The translations under genes and the position numbers were made by a program. This document shows positions 16,822 to 25,859 of a DNA stretch of 49,998 nucleotides, one piece after another. The notes beneath the pieces are model-generated. The model did not search any database. It saw only the letters and a list, made by a program, of their open reading frames with translations, and had not been told where the DNA came from. Every line of letters begins with the position of its first letter. Position 1 is the stretch's first letter. Source of the DNA: Chitinimonas sp. BJB300 (GTDB taxonomy: Bacteria > Pseudomonadota > Gammaproteobacteria > Burkholderiales > Chitinimonadaceae); the NCBI RefSeq assembly GCF_002735695.1, contig NZ_PDZH01000015.1, positions 1-49,998 of the forward strand, in the 5' to 3' direction.

Positions 16822-17913
16822 ATGAGCCTCCAATGCGGCATCGTCGGACTACCCAATGTAGGTAAATCGACCCTTTTCAATGCGTTAACCAAGGCTGGCA
16901 TCGCGGCGGAAAACTATCCTTTCTGTACTATCGAGCCCAATGTCGGCATTGTAGAAGTACCCGACACGCGCTTGAAAGCACTGTCCAGCATCGTCAATCC
17001 CCAGAAGATCCAGCCTGCCATTGTTGAATTTGTTGATATTGCGGGGCTGGTCGCCGGCGCCAGCAAGGGCGAGGGGCTTGGTAATCAGTTCTTGGCGAAT
17101 ATCCGTGAAACCGACGCTATCGTAAACGTCGTACGTTGCTTTGATGACCCGAATGTCGTTCACGTCGCGGGCCGTATCGATCCGCTGGCGGATATCGAAG
17201 TCATCGTCACAGAGCTCGCACTGGCCGACCTCGCCGGCGTCGAAAAAGCCATGCAACGCGAGGGGAAAAAAGCCAAGTCTGGCGATAAGGAAGCCCAAAA
17301 GCTGATTGCTGTATGCGAAAAATTGTTGCCGCACCTGAATTCCGGCCAGCCAGCCCGCACCCTGAAACTGGCGGACGAGGATAAGGCTTTACTCAAGCCT
17401 TTGTGCCTCCTCACCATCAAGCCCGCCATGTATGTGGGCAATGTGCTTGAAGATGGCTTTAAGAACAACCCTCACCTTGACCGCCTACGTGAACATGCCG
17501 CCAAAGAAGGCGCGCCCGTTGTTGCATTGTGCGCAAAGATCGAAGCAGAACTTGCCGACCTTGACGATGAAGACAAGGCCGCCTTCATGGCTGACCTGGG
17601 GTTTGAAGAACCGGGACTCGATCAACTCATCCGTGCCGGCTACAAGCTACTGGGCTTGCAGACCTACTTTACCGCCGGGGTGAAGGAAGTACGCGCCTGG
17701 ACAATCCATACGGGGGATACCGCCCCGCAGGCTGCCGGCGTCATCCATACCGATTTCGAACGCGGCTTCATTCGCGCCCAGACCATTTCCTACGATGACT
17801 TCATCACCTACAAGGGTGAACAGGGGGCCAAGGAAGCCGGAAAGATGCGTGCGGAAGGGAAGGAGTATGTTGTCAAAGATGGCGATGTGCTCAACTTCCT
17901 GTTTAACGTTTAA
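16822..17913 (+). CDS. ychF: Redox-regulated ATPase/GTPase YchF
   Basis: Obg-family P-loop protein that prefers ATP and associates with ribosomes; linked in other species to oxidative-stress responses. 363 aa, the exact family length. It has [17 protein letters not shown] near 8-24, the switch region [20 protein letters not shown], an inserted coiled coil near 130-150, and a C-terminal TGS domain ending [19 protein letters not shown] precedes the ATG. The last base of its TAA stop is the first base of a type A repeat element. Confidence 0.98.
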   Translation: MSLQCGIVGLPNVGKSTLFNALTKAGIAAENYPFCTIEPNVGIVEVPDTRLKALSSIVNPQKIQPAIVEFVDIAGLVAGASKGEGLGNQFLANIRETDAIVNVVRCFDDPNVVHVAGRIDPLADIEVIVTELALADLAGVEKAMQREGKKAKSGDKEAQKLIAVCEKLLPHLNSGQPARTLKLADEDKALLKPLCLLTIKPAMYVGNVLEDGFKNNPHLDRLREHAAKEGAPVVALCAKIEAELADLDDEDKAAFMADLGFEEPGLDQLIRAGYKLLGLQTYFTAGVKEVRAWTIHTGDTAPQAAGVIHTDFERGFIRAQTISYDDFITYKGEQGAKEAGKMRAEGKEYVVKDGDVLNFLFNV

Positions 17914-18055
17914 GAACCTGTTTACGATCTGTCTCGAGCAGTCGTCAGCAGGGTGAAGCGCAGCGCAGAAACCGGAATGTACTTTTGTACATGAGGATTT
18001 TGAGCAGCACATGAGCCCTGATCATGACTGCACAGTAAGATCGTAGACAGTTTCT
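17913..18055. repeat. Palindromic intergenic element, type A copy 2
   Basis: 143 bp starting AGAACCTGTTTACGATC and ending GATCGTAGACAGTTTCT; the ends are near-perfect inverted repeats. ATGTAC-TTTT-GTACAT (17977-17992) sits exactly at its centre. The first base is the last base of the ychF stop codon. It is closely similar to 33484-33626. Confidence 0.9.
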
Positions 18056-18119
18056 AATGCAGTGGCAGCCTGTGTGGGCCGTCATGCAGTTTTGCTAAAG
18101 TCTGAAAGGAATACCCGCC

Positions 18120-18392
18120 ATGGCCAGAATGGTTAACTGCATCAAACTCGGCCGAGAAGCCGAAGGACTGGATTTCCCTCCCATACCCGGGGAATTGGGC
18201 AAGAAGCTGTTCGAAAGCGTGTCCAAAGAAGCCTGGGCCGCCTGGGTAAAACACCAGACCATGCTGATCAACGAAAACCGGCTTAACCTTGCCGACGCAC
18301 GCGCGCGTCAGTACTTGACCCAGCAACTGCAAAATTACTTTTTCGGCTCGGGTGCCGACATGCCGCAAGGCTATGTTCCCCCTCAGCAGTAA
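18120..18392 (+). CDS. Fe(2+)-trafficking/oxidative damage protection protein YggX
   Basis: 90-aa protein linked in other bacteria to protection of iron-sulfur clusters. It starts [20 protein letters not shown] with the conserved Cys7, then [30 protein letters not shown] and a C-terminal YFFGSGAD. The sequence resembles the Neisseria form closely by memory. AAAGGAA precedes the ATG. It has its own terminator at 18410-18440. Confidence 0.95.
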   Translation: MARMVNCIKLGREAEGLDFPPIPGELGKKLFESVSKEAWAAWVKHQTMLINENRLNLADARARQYLTQQLQNYFFGSGADMPQGYVPPQQ

Positions 18393-18409
18393 CTTTGCTG
18401 AAAGCTTGG

Positions 18410-18440
18410 ATGGCCGCCATTGTGCGGCCATTTTATTTTG
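18410..18440 (+). terminator. Terminator after yggX
   Basis: ATGGCCGC and GCGGCCAT form a perfect 8-bp stem with a CATTGT loop, followed by TTTATTTTG. Confidence 0.8.
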
Positions 18441-18513
18441 TCGTGCTCAATGCGGCCAAGTACCCCGGCGCTTCGCTATACTCAGCACCTGAACCCGCAT
18501 TGCGATTTGCTCC

Positions 18514-20601
18514 ATGAACCTTGCCCACAAGCACGAAGCCACTACCGAACTCTTCCTGAACCGCGAGCTTGGGCTGCTTGAATTCAACCGCCGGGTACTG
18601 GCACTAGCGGAAGACATCAATAATCCACTGCTGGAACGGCTTAAATTCCTCTGTATCGTGTCTTCCAACCTCGATGAGTTTTTCGAGGTGCGGGTAGCCT
18701 GGGTAAAAGAAAATATCCGCATGCATTCCACCCGGCCAGCACCGGATGGCTTGTCGCCCGAAGCCGCATTTCATTGCATATCTACCGAGGCTCACGCCCT
18801 GGTGGAACGGCAGTACTCGATACTGCGCGAGAGCATCCTGCCCGCGCTGGCGGAGGAAGGCATCGCCTTTCTACGCCGTATCCGGTGGAACGACATACAA
18901 CGTACCTGGGTGCATGACTACTTCAAGCGCGAGTTGGCGCCCGTACTCACACCGATTGGGCTAGACCCTGCACACCCCTTTCCACGCCTTTTGAACAAAA
19001 GCCTTAATTTCGCGGTAGAGCTTGATGGTCGCGATGCATTTGGACGTTCTTCCGGCATTGCCATTGTGCAGGCACCGCGCATATTTCCACGCTTTATCAA
19101 ACTGCCGCCCGAGGTTTCGGGGGTTGAGCACGGTTTTGTTTTCCTATCCTCAATATTGCATGCCCATGTCGATGAGCTGTTCCCCGGCATGGACATAAAA
19201 GGCTGCTACCAATTCCGTGTCACGCGTGATTCGGACCTGAACGTGGACGAAGAAGACGTGAAGGATTTGCGGGCAGCGCTGCAAGGCGAACTGACACAGC
19301 GCCAATATGGTGACGGTGTGCGCTTGGAAGTCGCCGACAATTGCCCACACCATATATCGGACTATCTCAGCGAGCAGTTTGGCCTTCTGCGTGAGGATGT
19401 CTACAGGGTGGATGGGCCGGTAAACCTCGTGCGCTTGATGCAGGTGCCGGACCAAGTAGACCGGCCTGACCTCAAATTCCAACCCTTCATGCCCGGCGTA
19501 CCCAAAGAACTACGCAAGCAGCCTGATATATTTGCCGCGATACGCCATGGCGACATTCTGCTGCACCACCCTTTCCAAAGCTTTACCCCCGTTATCGACC
19601 TCCTACAACAGGCCGCGCGCGACCCTGCTGTCGTCGCAATCAAGATGACGGTGTACCGGACTTCCAAGGACTCGGCGTTGATGGAAGCGCTGATTGAAGC
19701 GGCAGAGGCCGGCAAGGAAGTCACCGCCGTGGTTGAATTGATGGCGCGGTTTGATGAAGAGGCCAATATCAACTGGGCAGCCAAGCTCGAACGCGTCGGC
19801 GCGCATGTCGTGTACGGCGTCTACGGCTACAAGACCCACGCCAAGATGCTGTTGATTGTCCGCCGCGAAGAAGGCCGCTTACGCCGCTACGCCCACCTGG
19901 GCACCGGCAATTACCACCAGCGCACCGCCAAAATGTATACCGACTTCGGCTTGATGACCAGCAACGAGGACAAATGTGCCGACGTCAACGATGTGTTCAT
20001 CCAGCTTACCGGCATGGGCAACCCAGGCAAGTTGAAAGCGCTTTGGCAATCACCGTTCACCATGCATTCTTCGATGGTGGCAGCAATCGACCGTGAAGCA
20101 AACATCGCCAGGGCCGGCCGGCGCGCCATTATCATCGCCAAAATGAATTCGCTGCTGGAACCGGCTCTGATCGAAGCCCTATATGCCGCAAGCCAGGCAG
20201 GGGTAACCATCCACCTCATCGTCCGCGGCGTATGTACCTTGCGCCCAGGTGTAAAGGGGCTGAGCGAAAACATCAAGGTACGCTCCATCGTCGGGCGCTT
20301 GTTGGAACACACACGGGTGTTCTACTTCTTCAACGACAGTGCCGAAGATGTTTATCTAGGCTCGGCCGACTGGATGGGCCGCAACTTCTTTCGGCGCGTC
20401 GAAGTGGCTTTTCCCATCTATGACAGCAAGAGCAAACGGCGGGTGATCCGTGAAGGACTTCGTCCCTATTTGGTCGACAACGCACAAGCCTGGGAAATGC
20501 AGCCAGATGGGCGGTACCGCAAAAAAACTACCCGTGGGGGAAAAGTACGTAGCGCCCAGGGCATGCTGTTGAGCGAACTCGCTGCCAAAGCCAGAGACTG
20601 A
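18514..20601 (+). CDS. ppk1: Polyphosphate kinase 1
   Basis: Makes long-chain polyphosphate from ATP, reversibly, through a phosphohistidine. 695 aa, the usual size. The N-terminal domain begins FLNRELGLLEFNRRVLALAE. The two catalytic-domain histidines are visible: His461 in YAHLGTGNYHQRTAKMYTDF (the autophosphorylated residue by family alignment) and His599 in LLEHTRVFYFF. The N-terminus is family-typical at this ATG. It is followed 25 bp later by sixA, probably in one operon. Confidence 0.97.
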   Translation: MNLAHKHEATTELFLNRELGLLEFNRRVLALAEDINNPLLERLKFLCIVSSNLDEFFEVRVAWVKENIRMHSTRPAPDGLSPEAAFHCISTEAHALVERQYSILRESILPALAEEGIAFLRRIRWNDIQRTWVHDYFKRELAPVLTPIGLDPAHPFPRLLNKSLNFAVELDGRDAFGRSSGIAIVQAPRIFPRFIKLPPEVSGVEHGFVFLSSILHAHVDELFPGMDIKGCYQFRVTRDSDLNVDEEDVKDLRAALQGELTQRQYGDGVRLEVADNCPHHISDYLSEQFGLLREDVYRVDGPVNLVRLMQVPDQVDRPDLKFQPFMPGVPKELRKQPDIFAAIRHGDILLHHPFQSFTPVIDLLQQAARDPAVVAIKMTVYRTSKDSALMEALIEAAEAGKEVTAVVELMARFDEEANINWAAKLERVGAHVVYGVYGYKTHAKMLLIVRREEGRLRRYAHLGTGNYHQRTAKMYTDFGLMTSNEDKCADVNDVFIQLTGMGNPGKLKALWQSPFTMHSSMVAAIDREANIARAGRRAIIIAKMNSLLEPALIEALYAASQAGVTIHLIVRGVCTLRPGVKGLSENIKVRSIVGRLLEHTRVFYFFNDSAEDVYLGSADWMGRNFFRRVEVAFPIYDSKSKRRVIREGLRPYLVDNAQAWEMQPDGRYRKKTTRGGKVRSAQGMLLSELAAKARD

Positions 20602-20626
20602 TAATTTTCGGCGAGGAGAACCAACG

Positions 20627-21079
20627 ATGAATCTGATTTTGTGGCGACACGCCGAAGCAGAAGACGGCAATGACGATATTGCGCGCAGGCTCACCAGCCG
20701 GGGGCATAAACAGGCTGCAAAAATAGCGGCTTGGCTGCAAACACGGTTGCCTGCCGACACCTATATCATCGCCAGCGAAGCCGTGCGCGCCCGCCAAACT
20801 GCAGCGGCCTTATATCCGAACCATGCCGTGGATGCGCGGCTCAACCCAGGTACATCGGTAGCCGATCATCTGGCCGTGGCGGGTTGGCCAAGTTGCCGGG
20901 GCAATGTGGTCATTGTTGGCCATCAACCACATCTGGGGCGATTGGCAGCCAGCCTACTGGCCGGTTTCGAAGCCGATTGGAGCGTCAAGAAAGGGGGCAT
21001 CTGGTGGTTACAATGCCGGATACGCGACGAAGCCAAACAAACCATCCTTAAAACCATTATGACGCCAGATCAGCTTTGA
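20627..21079 (+). CDS. sixA: Phosphohistidine phosphatase SixA
   Basis: 150-aa histidine-phosphatase-superfamily protein. The catalytic RHG-type motif is LWRHAEAEDG at 5-14, and the second histidine is in VIVGHQPHLGRLAASLL near 100. SixA removes phosphate from phosphohistidine, for example on Hpt domains or the nitrogen-PTS; its target here is unknown. GGCGAGGAG precedes the ATG. Its position after ppk1 is seen in other proteobacteria. Confidence 0.93.
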   Translation: MNLILWRHAEAEDGNDDIARRLTSRGHKQAAKIAAWLQTRLPADTYIIASEAVRARQTAAALYPNHAVDARLNPGTSVADHLAVAGWPSCRGNVVIVGHQPHLGRLAASLLAGFEADWSVKKGGIWWLQCRIRDEAKQTILKTIMTPDQL

Positions 21080-21100
21080 ATTACTTGCGATCAAACCATT

Positions 21101-21144
21101 TCAAAAAACAAAAGCCAGTCCAAAGACTGGATTTTGTTTTTTGA
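21101..21144. terminator. Bidirectional terminator between sixA and the DUF2214 gene
   Basis: TCAAAAAACAAAAGCCAGTC and its near-perfect complement (one mismatch in 20) enclose a CAAA loop. With A-runs on one side and T-runs on the other it can end transcription from both converging genes. Confidence 0.85.
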
Positions 21145-21152
21145 CCACACAT

Positions 21153-21596
21153 TCACCCAGCACCTACACCGCGCGCCATAAAGCTGGCCAATATAGGAAT
21201 CAACAAGAGCAGAAGCAATTCCAGGCGTACCAGCATTACAACGCGCTTGATTTCCGATGGCGACACTCCACTGCTGCCCGCTACAACTCGCCGCCAAGCA
21301 ATAAAACGAAAAGTGGGGTAGATGGAGAGGAGACCCAGCACAACATAGACCGTCATCTTGGCGTGGAAAAGTGGATTCTGCAGATAGAAATCCACACCCT
21401 TCTCACTAAACAAACGGGCAATACCGCTGCCAATCTGCGCCAACGCGGCCACACCATAAACCATATCCAAACGCGCCAAACTACGTATACACGGCTCGTC
21501 CATTTCAGGCTTGAGCAGGAGATGTTCGCCCATCAGGCACGCCATCAAAACCATGGCACCCAGATAGTGCACAGCTGCTAGCAGCGCTGCGCTCAT
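21153..21596 (-). CDS. DUF2214 membrane protein
   Basis: 147 aa with four hydrophobic helices (about 3-22, 45-62, 80-100 and 120-142). HYLGAMVLMACLMGEHLLL, RLDMVYGVAALAQIGSGIAR and NPLFHAKMTVYVVLGLLSIY match the DUF2214 pattern as I recall it. Conserved histidines in helices one and three might bind haem or metal, but this is speculation. The ATG overlaps the hemY stop as ATGA, so it is translated with the haem genes. Confidence 0.8.
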   Translation of the reverse strand: MSAALLAAVHYLGAMVLMACLMGEHLLLKPEMDEPCIRSLARLDMVYGVAALAQIGSGIARLFSEKGVDFYLQNPLFHAKMTVYVVLGLLSIYPTFRFIAWRRVVAGSSGVSPSEIKRVVMLVRLELLLLLLIPILASFMARGVGAG

Positions 21597-22807
21597 CCCC
21601 GTCTCTCCAATAAGTCCAGCGCCAGCCCAAGACTAGCGCGGTATTGCTCGTTGGCTTCTTCACGTTCGTCCAATTGCTCCAATAATTGGCCAAGCTCGGC
21701 ATGAGCCACCGGCGTCGCCGTCACGGCCACGCTGGCTTCCAAATAAGTACGCGCCTTACCCCAAAGGGCTGCATCGCGGCACAAACGCCCCAAGGCCAAC
21801 AAAAGCGAATGGTCATTGGGGTGATGCCGCAGCCACTCCTCAGCCCTGGCAAGGCGCTTGACTGCATCTCCCTTGCCATCCATGCGGCCCAACTCACCGT
21901 AAACCTCCAGGAGGGAGACATCCCAATTGCTTTCCAACGCCTCCACGACGATGGTCTCTGCCCGCTCAATCAACGCCAGCCGACCAAACTCACGTGCGGC
22001 AGCAGCCGCCAAGCGAGGTTGATGACGTTCATCCTTACCCAGGCTTGCCCACCAGCGCTCCAACTCCCGGCTATCCATCGGTACCAGTTTAAGCTGTGCC
22101 AACCGCGCCTGAGCTCGGACGCGGAACGCTTGCCCCGCATCGATTGCCTCGCTTCTTTCCAGCATATCCGCCAACTCAATCACCCTTGCCGGATGATTCT
22201 CCTGCTGACGTAACTTCAACTCAAGTTTCAGTGCAGACGTCAGTTTGGGGGAAATCGCATACACCTGATGCAACAGATCAAGCGCTTCGCGAGTGCGGTA
22301 CTGTTCGCCGAGCAGTTCAGCCTCCAACATCAGCCGCGCCAAAGACCGCGGACCGCCAATTTCACGCGCCTGCGCCAAGTAGGCATCCCGGCGTTCGAAA
22401 TCACGGCAACTATGGCTCGCACGAACAGCAATCAGGGTATCGGCAAGACGCAGTTCCGGATTGTCCTGCGACGCCAACGCTACCCGAAGATTGCGCTCGG
22501 CACGTAAATGTCGTCCCTCAAACATTGCCAATAGCGCCTCGCGGTGATATTTGCCGGCATTGCTGGCACGCCGCGCCGCCTGATACTGACGTACATTGCC
22601 GGGCATACTGACAAGCCAATCAAGCAGCTTCAGCAAGCCATAGCCACCGCCCAGCAAAAATACAAACAACAGGACAAAGGCATTTAGCGACAACTCCATC
22701 CGCCACTGATTGAAAAACAGCAGCGCATAGCCGTTGTTTTCGCGGGCAAACAACGCCAACAGCACCGCGAGGGTAAACAGCAGCAGCAGCCAGATCACCG
22801 ACTTCAT
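21593..22807 (-). CDS. hemY: HemY family protein (haem biosynthesis operon)
   Basis: 404 aa. Two N-terminal membrane helices (about 4-20 and 40-60) with NNGYALLFFNQWRMELSLNA between them match the HemY_N domain. The rest is a TPR-like helical array (for example HRAERNLRVALAS, and ALLALGRLCRDAALWGKARTYLEA cut at LGRLC). The proteobacterial HemY is unrelated to the protoporphyrinogen oxidase of the same name, and its exact role is unsettled. It overlaps both neighbours by four bases, so hemD-hemX, hemY and the DUF2214 gene are translationally coupled. Confidence 0.93.
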   Translation of the reverse strand: MKSVIWLLLLFTLAVLLALFARENNGYALLFFNQWRMELSLNAFVLLFVFLLGGGYGLLKLLDWLVSMPGNVRQYQAARRASNAGKYHREALLAMFEGRHLRAERNLRVALASQDNPELRLADTLIAVRASHSCRDFERRDAYLAQAREIGGPRSLARLMLEAELLGEQYRTREALDLLHQVYAISPKLTSALKLELKLRQQENHPARVIELADMLERSEAIDAGQAFRVRAQARLAQLKLVPMDSRELERWWASLGKDERHQPRLAAAAAREFGRLALIERAETIVVEALESNWDVSLLEVYGELGRMDGKGDAVKRLARAEEWLRHHPNDHSLLLALGRLCRDAALWGKARTYLEASVAVTATPVAHAELGQLLEQLDEREEANEQYRASLGLALDLLERRG

Positions 22808-24627
22808 TTGCTGTCCTCCCTAGCCGCCGTCGTACGACGTGCGTCCCGGGCGGCGTTCAAGCTGTCAGCCAATGTTGGCAAGACCTGCGCGGGCCGGATC
22901 ATCTGTATTTCGGCCAGGGCTGCCAGTACGGCTTTGACGGGCTTGCTGCGTGTATCGAACTGCTCGCGCAAGGAGAGCTGGGTTGCCGAAAGATCAAGCC
23001 TGAAGGTTGTCTCATCACGCTGTAGTAAGGCCAAGCGTGCATTCAATAAGCGCAGCTTGAGGTGCTCGCGTAGGTAGAAAGCCTGCTCTGGCGCCAACAA
23101 AACCGGATTGGGCCGATCGACACGGCGAATCTCCACCAAGGCGCCGAGTGCGCGACCCAACTCGCCCAGCAAGCTGCCGGCTGGCTCGTGGGATTTAATA
23201 GCATCCTCTGCGGCTTTCGCATCGACCAACAACGGCAGCTTGTCGACCTGTGTCACCAAGCTATCCAGACGCGCCGACAGTCCAACGTAATCGACCCAGG
23301 GTATGCTCTTGAGGTGATCGATATCCCTCACCACCGTACGTCGCAAATTCTGCAGCCGCGGCTTGTCATTACCGACCAAGCGTTCTTCCAATCGGTACAA
23401 GGCAGCCAAGGCAGCACCAACATTGCCGGTAAGTTGCAATTGCTGGCTGGCCAGCGACAAGGTCAACTCAGCATCCGCCAGTACCGCTTCCTCATGATCG
23501 CCAGCGACCGAACCATAAAGCGCTTGTAAATCAGTCTGCTGAGCGCGTATTTCATCCTGCTGGGCTTGCGTCGCCAGTTGGAGTGCATCCAACTGGCGTA
23601 GCTGGGCGCTGTCGCGTTGCGTATCGACACTCAGGCTGCGCTGCTGCGCTTCCAAATTGTTCAAACGTGCACTCAACTCACGGTGCGGGGCTTGTGCTTG
23701 AAACTGGTACATCAACACCGAGATGCCCACCATAAGCAGTGCCCATTTAATCGTACCGCCCAACCTCTCCCCCCACGTCCGTGCCGGCTTATCAATAGCA
23801 GGACTGACAGACAATGGGGCAGCCGGTTCGCGGGGCGGCGTGGCAGCCGGCGGCGCTTGCACAGACACCGGCTTTGGCGCAAAGCGAATCTGCAGATCGG
23901 CCACCATGGCGGCATCACCGGTTGCCAGCAAAGACAACTCATTCACGCCATGACGGCGTACGGTTTCGGCAATCGCAGGATGGCTGGCAAAAAAGGGAAG
24001 ATGTCGCAAGCGATCGGCCAATACGCTATCGGCCAACGTAAACAGATTGTTCACGGCTTCCGAGCTGGTCACGATAACGCCGTCACACCCGTCGGCCAAC
24101 AAGGCGAGTACATCCTCATGCGTCAAGCTTGGCATCTGCCGGCGATAGGCTTCGACGATCTCGACCTGGGCACCCCTTGCACGCAAAGTATCAGCCAGCA
24201 ATTCACGGCCGCCGTTACCGCGGAACAGCACTACCCGCCGGCCAGCCATTTGCTGCAATACCGGGTTAGCCAACAGGCCTTCGCTATCAAATTGGCTGTC
24301 GGGGCTGATGACATCATGCATGCCCAGTTCCTGCGCCCGCTCCTTTGATGCCTGCCCTATCACCGCAACGGGCAATGCATCGGGCCAGGGGGCTTTATGT
24401 TCAGCGATCACATCCAAGGCGGTAGGGCTGACAAAGACAGCCAAGTCAAACTCGTCCAAACGCTGCAATACCGCCGCCAAGGCTGCAGGGTCGCTGCTCG
24501 CACCGATAGCGATCATCGGCGCGAGTAACGGAATAGCACCGGCTTCACGTAAGAGACCGGCGAGGGTGGCGGATTGGTTTTCTGGCCGGGTAATCAAGAA
24601 GCGACGTTGGTCAAGCGGACGACTCAT
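22804..24627 (-). CDS. hemD-hemX: Fused uroporphyrinogen-III synthase/HemX
   Basis: 607 aa from the ATG at 24627, 20 bases after the hemC stop; a frame open to 24678 overlaps hemC and is less likely. Residues 1-245 are a HemD domain (RRFLITRPENQSATLAGLLR; FVSPTALDVIAEH; GVIVTSSEAVNNLF), which cyclises hydroxymethylbilane to uroporphyrinogen III. A Pro/Ala-rich linker (~250-285) leads to a transmembrane helix near 297-315 and a long coiled coil. After that comes a HemX (DUF513) domain with LADAELTLSLASQQLQL. The fusion ties the soluble enzyme to the inner membrane. Such fusions are known in Burkholderiales and relatives. Confidence 0.93.
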   Translation of the reverse strand: MSRPLDQRRFLITRPENQSATLAGLLREAGAIPLLAPMIAIGASSDPAALAAVLQRLDEFDLAVFVSPTALDVIAEHKAPWPDALPVAVIGQASKERAQELGMHDVISPDSQFDSEGLLANPVLQQMAGRRVVLFRGNGGRELLADTLRARGAQVEIVEAYRRQMPSLTHEDVLALLADGCDGVIVTSSEAVNNLFTLADSVLADRLRHLPFFASHPAIAETVRRHGVNELSLLATGDAAMVADLQIRFAPKPVSVQAPPAATPPREPAAPLSVSPAIDKPARTWGERLGGTIKWALLMVGISVLMYQFQAQAPHRELSARLNNLEAQQRSLSVDTQRDSAQLRQLDALQLATQAQQDEIRAQQTDLQALYGSVAGDHEEAVLADAELTLSLASQQLQLTGNVGAALAALYRLEERLVGNDKPRLQNLRRTVVRDIDHLKSIPWVDYVGLSARLDSLVTQVDKLPLLVDAKAAEDAIKSHEPAGSLLGELGRALGALVEIRRVDRPNPVLLAPEQAFYLREHLKLRLLNARLALLQRDETTFRLDLSATQLSLREQFDTRSKPVKAVLAALAEIQMIRPAQVLPTLADSLNAARDARRTTAAREDSK

Positions 24628-24646
24628 AGGAGATGATCTCAGCGGT

Positions 24647-25576
24647 TTACTCGGCAGGCTTAAGGAGAGCCCGGGCACCTTCGGTCAACATCAAGTCAGC
24701 GACTTGGCGACCCAGCCCTACAGCCGCAGCACGGCTGCCGTTTGATTCGGCACGCAGCATCTGTTTGCCATCGGGGCTGGCGACAAAGCCACGCATGCGC
24801 AGGAAATGTTTATCGACAATCTCGGCATACCCCCCCAGCGGGGTTTCACAAGAACCATCCAGGCGTAAGCTCATGGCACGTTCAGCCATCACACAGTCTG
24901 CGGTTTCGGCATGGTTAAGCGGGGCCAACAGCTCAGCCAAGTCCACCCGATCTGCGCAAATCTCTATGCCCAAAGCCCCTTGCCCTGGCGCAGGCAGACT
25001 CTCTTCCGGCGTAAGGCAGGCACGGATACGATAGGTTAGGTCCAAGCGCCTCAACCCTGCCGCCGCGAGAATGATGGCGTTGTATTCCCCCGCATCCAAC
25101 TTGTTCAAGCGGGTCTGCACATTCCCCCGCAGGGGCTTCACCACCAAGTGTGGAAACACGGCGCGAATCTGCGCTTCCCGGCGCAGGCTGGATGTGCCCA
25201 CCACCGCGCCTTTGGGTAGCGTACCAAGGCTGGCGTATTGGCTACAGACAAACGCATCGCGCGGGTCTTCACGCTCGGTAATCGCCGCGATGGCAAAACC
25301 CTCAGGCATGCGCATCGGCATATCCTTCATCGAGTGCACTGCCAGATCAGCCCTGCCCTCAAGCAAAGCGGTTTCCAGCTCTTTAACGAACAAACCCTTG
25401 CCGCCAATTTTGTTCAGCGTCACATCAAGAATACGGTCACCCTGGGTAGTCATACCCAGTAGTTCAACCTTGAGGTCCGAATAAAGCGATTCCAGCCGGG
25501 CGGCGATGTGGCGGGCTTGCCACAGGGCCAGCGCAGATTCACGGGTGGCAATGACGAGGCGTTCGGGGATAGGCAC
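24647..25576 (-). CDS. hemC: Hydroxymethylbilane synthase (porphobilinogen deaminase)
   Basis: Joins four porphobilinogens into hydroxymethylbilane. I chose GTG at 25576 (309 aa, near the usual 313) because it gives [20 protein letters not shown], the family N-terminus. An extended -10 box lies at 25614-25622, inside the longer frame that would start at ATG 25636. Key segments are [24 protein letters not shown] (catalytic Asp), [18 protein letters not shown] and [13 protein letters not shown] with the dipyrromethane-cofactor Cys. It leads the operon hemC/hemD-hemX/hemY/DUF2214. Confidence 0.95.
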   Translation of the reverse strand: MPIPERLVIATRESALALWQARHIAARLESLYSDLKVELLGMTTQGDRILDVTLNKIGGKGLFVKELETALLEGRADLAVHSMKDMPMRMPEGFAIAAITEREDPRDAFVCSQYASLGTLPKGAVVGTSSLRREAQIRAVFPHLVVKPLRGNVQTRLNKLDAGEYNAIILAAAGLRRLDLTYRIRACLTPEESLPAPGQGALGIEICADRVDLAELLAPLNHAETADCVMAERAMSLRLDGSCETPLGGYAEIVDKHFLRMRGFVASPDGKQMLRAESNGSRAAAVGLGRQVADLMLTEGARALLKPAE

Positions 25577-25613
25577 AGCGGAGAGTCTCGTGAAGAATAA
25601 TCGTTTGCGGGGG

Positions 25614-25622
25614 ATTCTAGCA
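25614..25622 (-). promoter_or_regulatory. Extended -10 element of the hemC promoter
   Basis: On the minus strand TGCTAGAAT combines the TGn extension with a -10 of TAGAAT, about 38 bp before the GTG start of hemC. No good -35 is seen, as is common for extended -10 promoters. Confidence 0.4.
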
Positions 25623-25686
25623 CGCTCGTAAGTCATGTCCCGATGCGCGGACATTGTGGTTTTTCTGCATTCACCCAGGCGCTTTT

Positions 25687-25828
25687 AGAACCTGTCTAAA
25701 GTCTCGCGAGCTAGGGCAAGACAAGGCGAAAACAGCCGAGGAAGCGGAGTTTACGCGTGGTAAATGAGCATTCCGAGGGTGTTTTCAACGCCGTATTGCC
25801 GACGCACAGCAGACTTTAGACAGATTCT
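25687..25828. repeat. Palindromic intergenic element, type B
   Basis: 142 bp, beginning AGAACCTGTCTAAAGTCT and ending AGACTTTAGACAGATTCT; the ends match as inverted repeats at 17 of 18 positions. The centre (25750-25764) is TTTAC-GCGTG-GTAAA. The interior differs from the type A copies, but length, terminal nonamer and exact central symmetry are the same. It separates hemC and dgt. Confidence 0.85.
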
Positions 25829-25859
25829 TACTGCCTCTATCCAGAAATTTATGCTGTTA

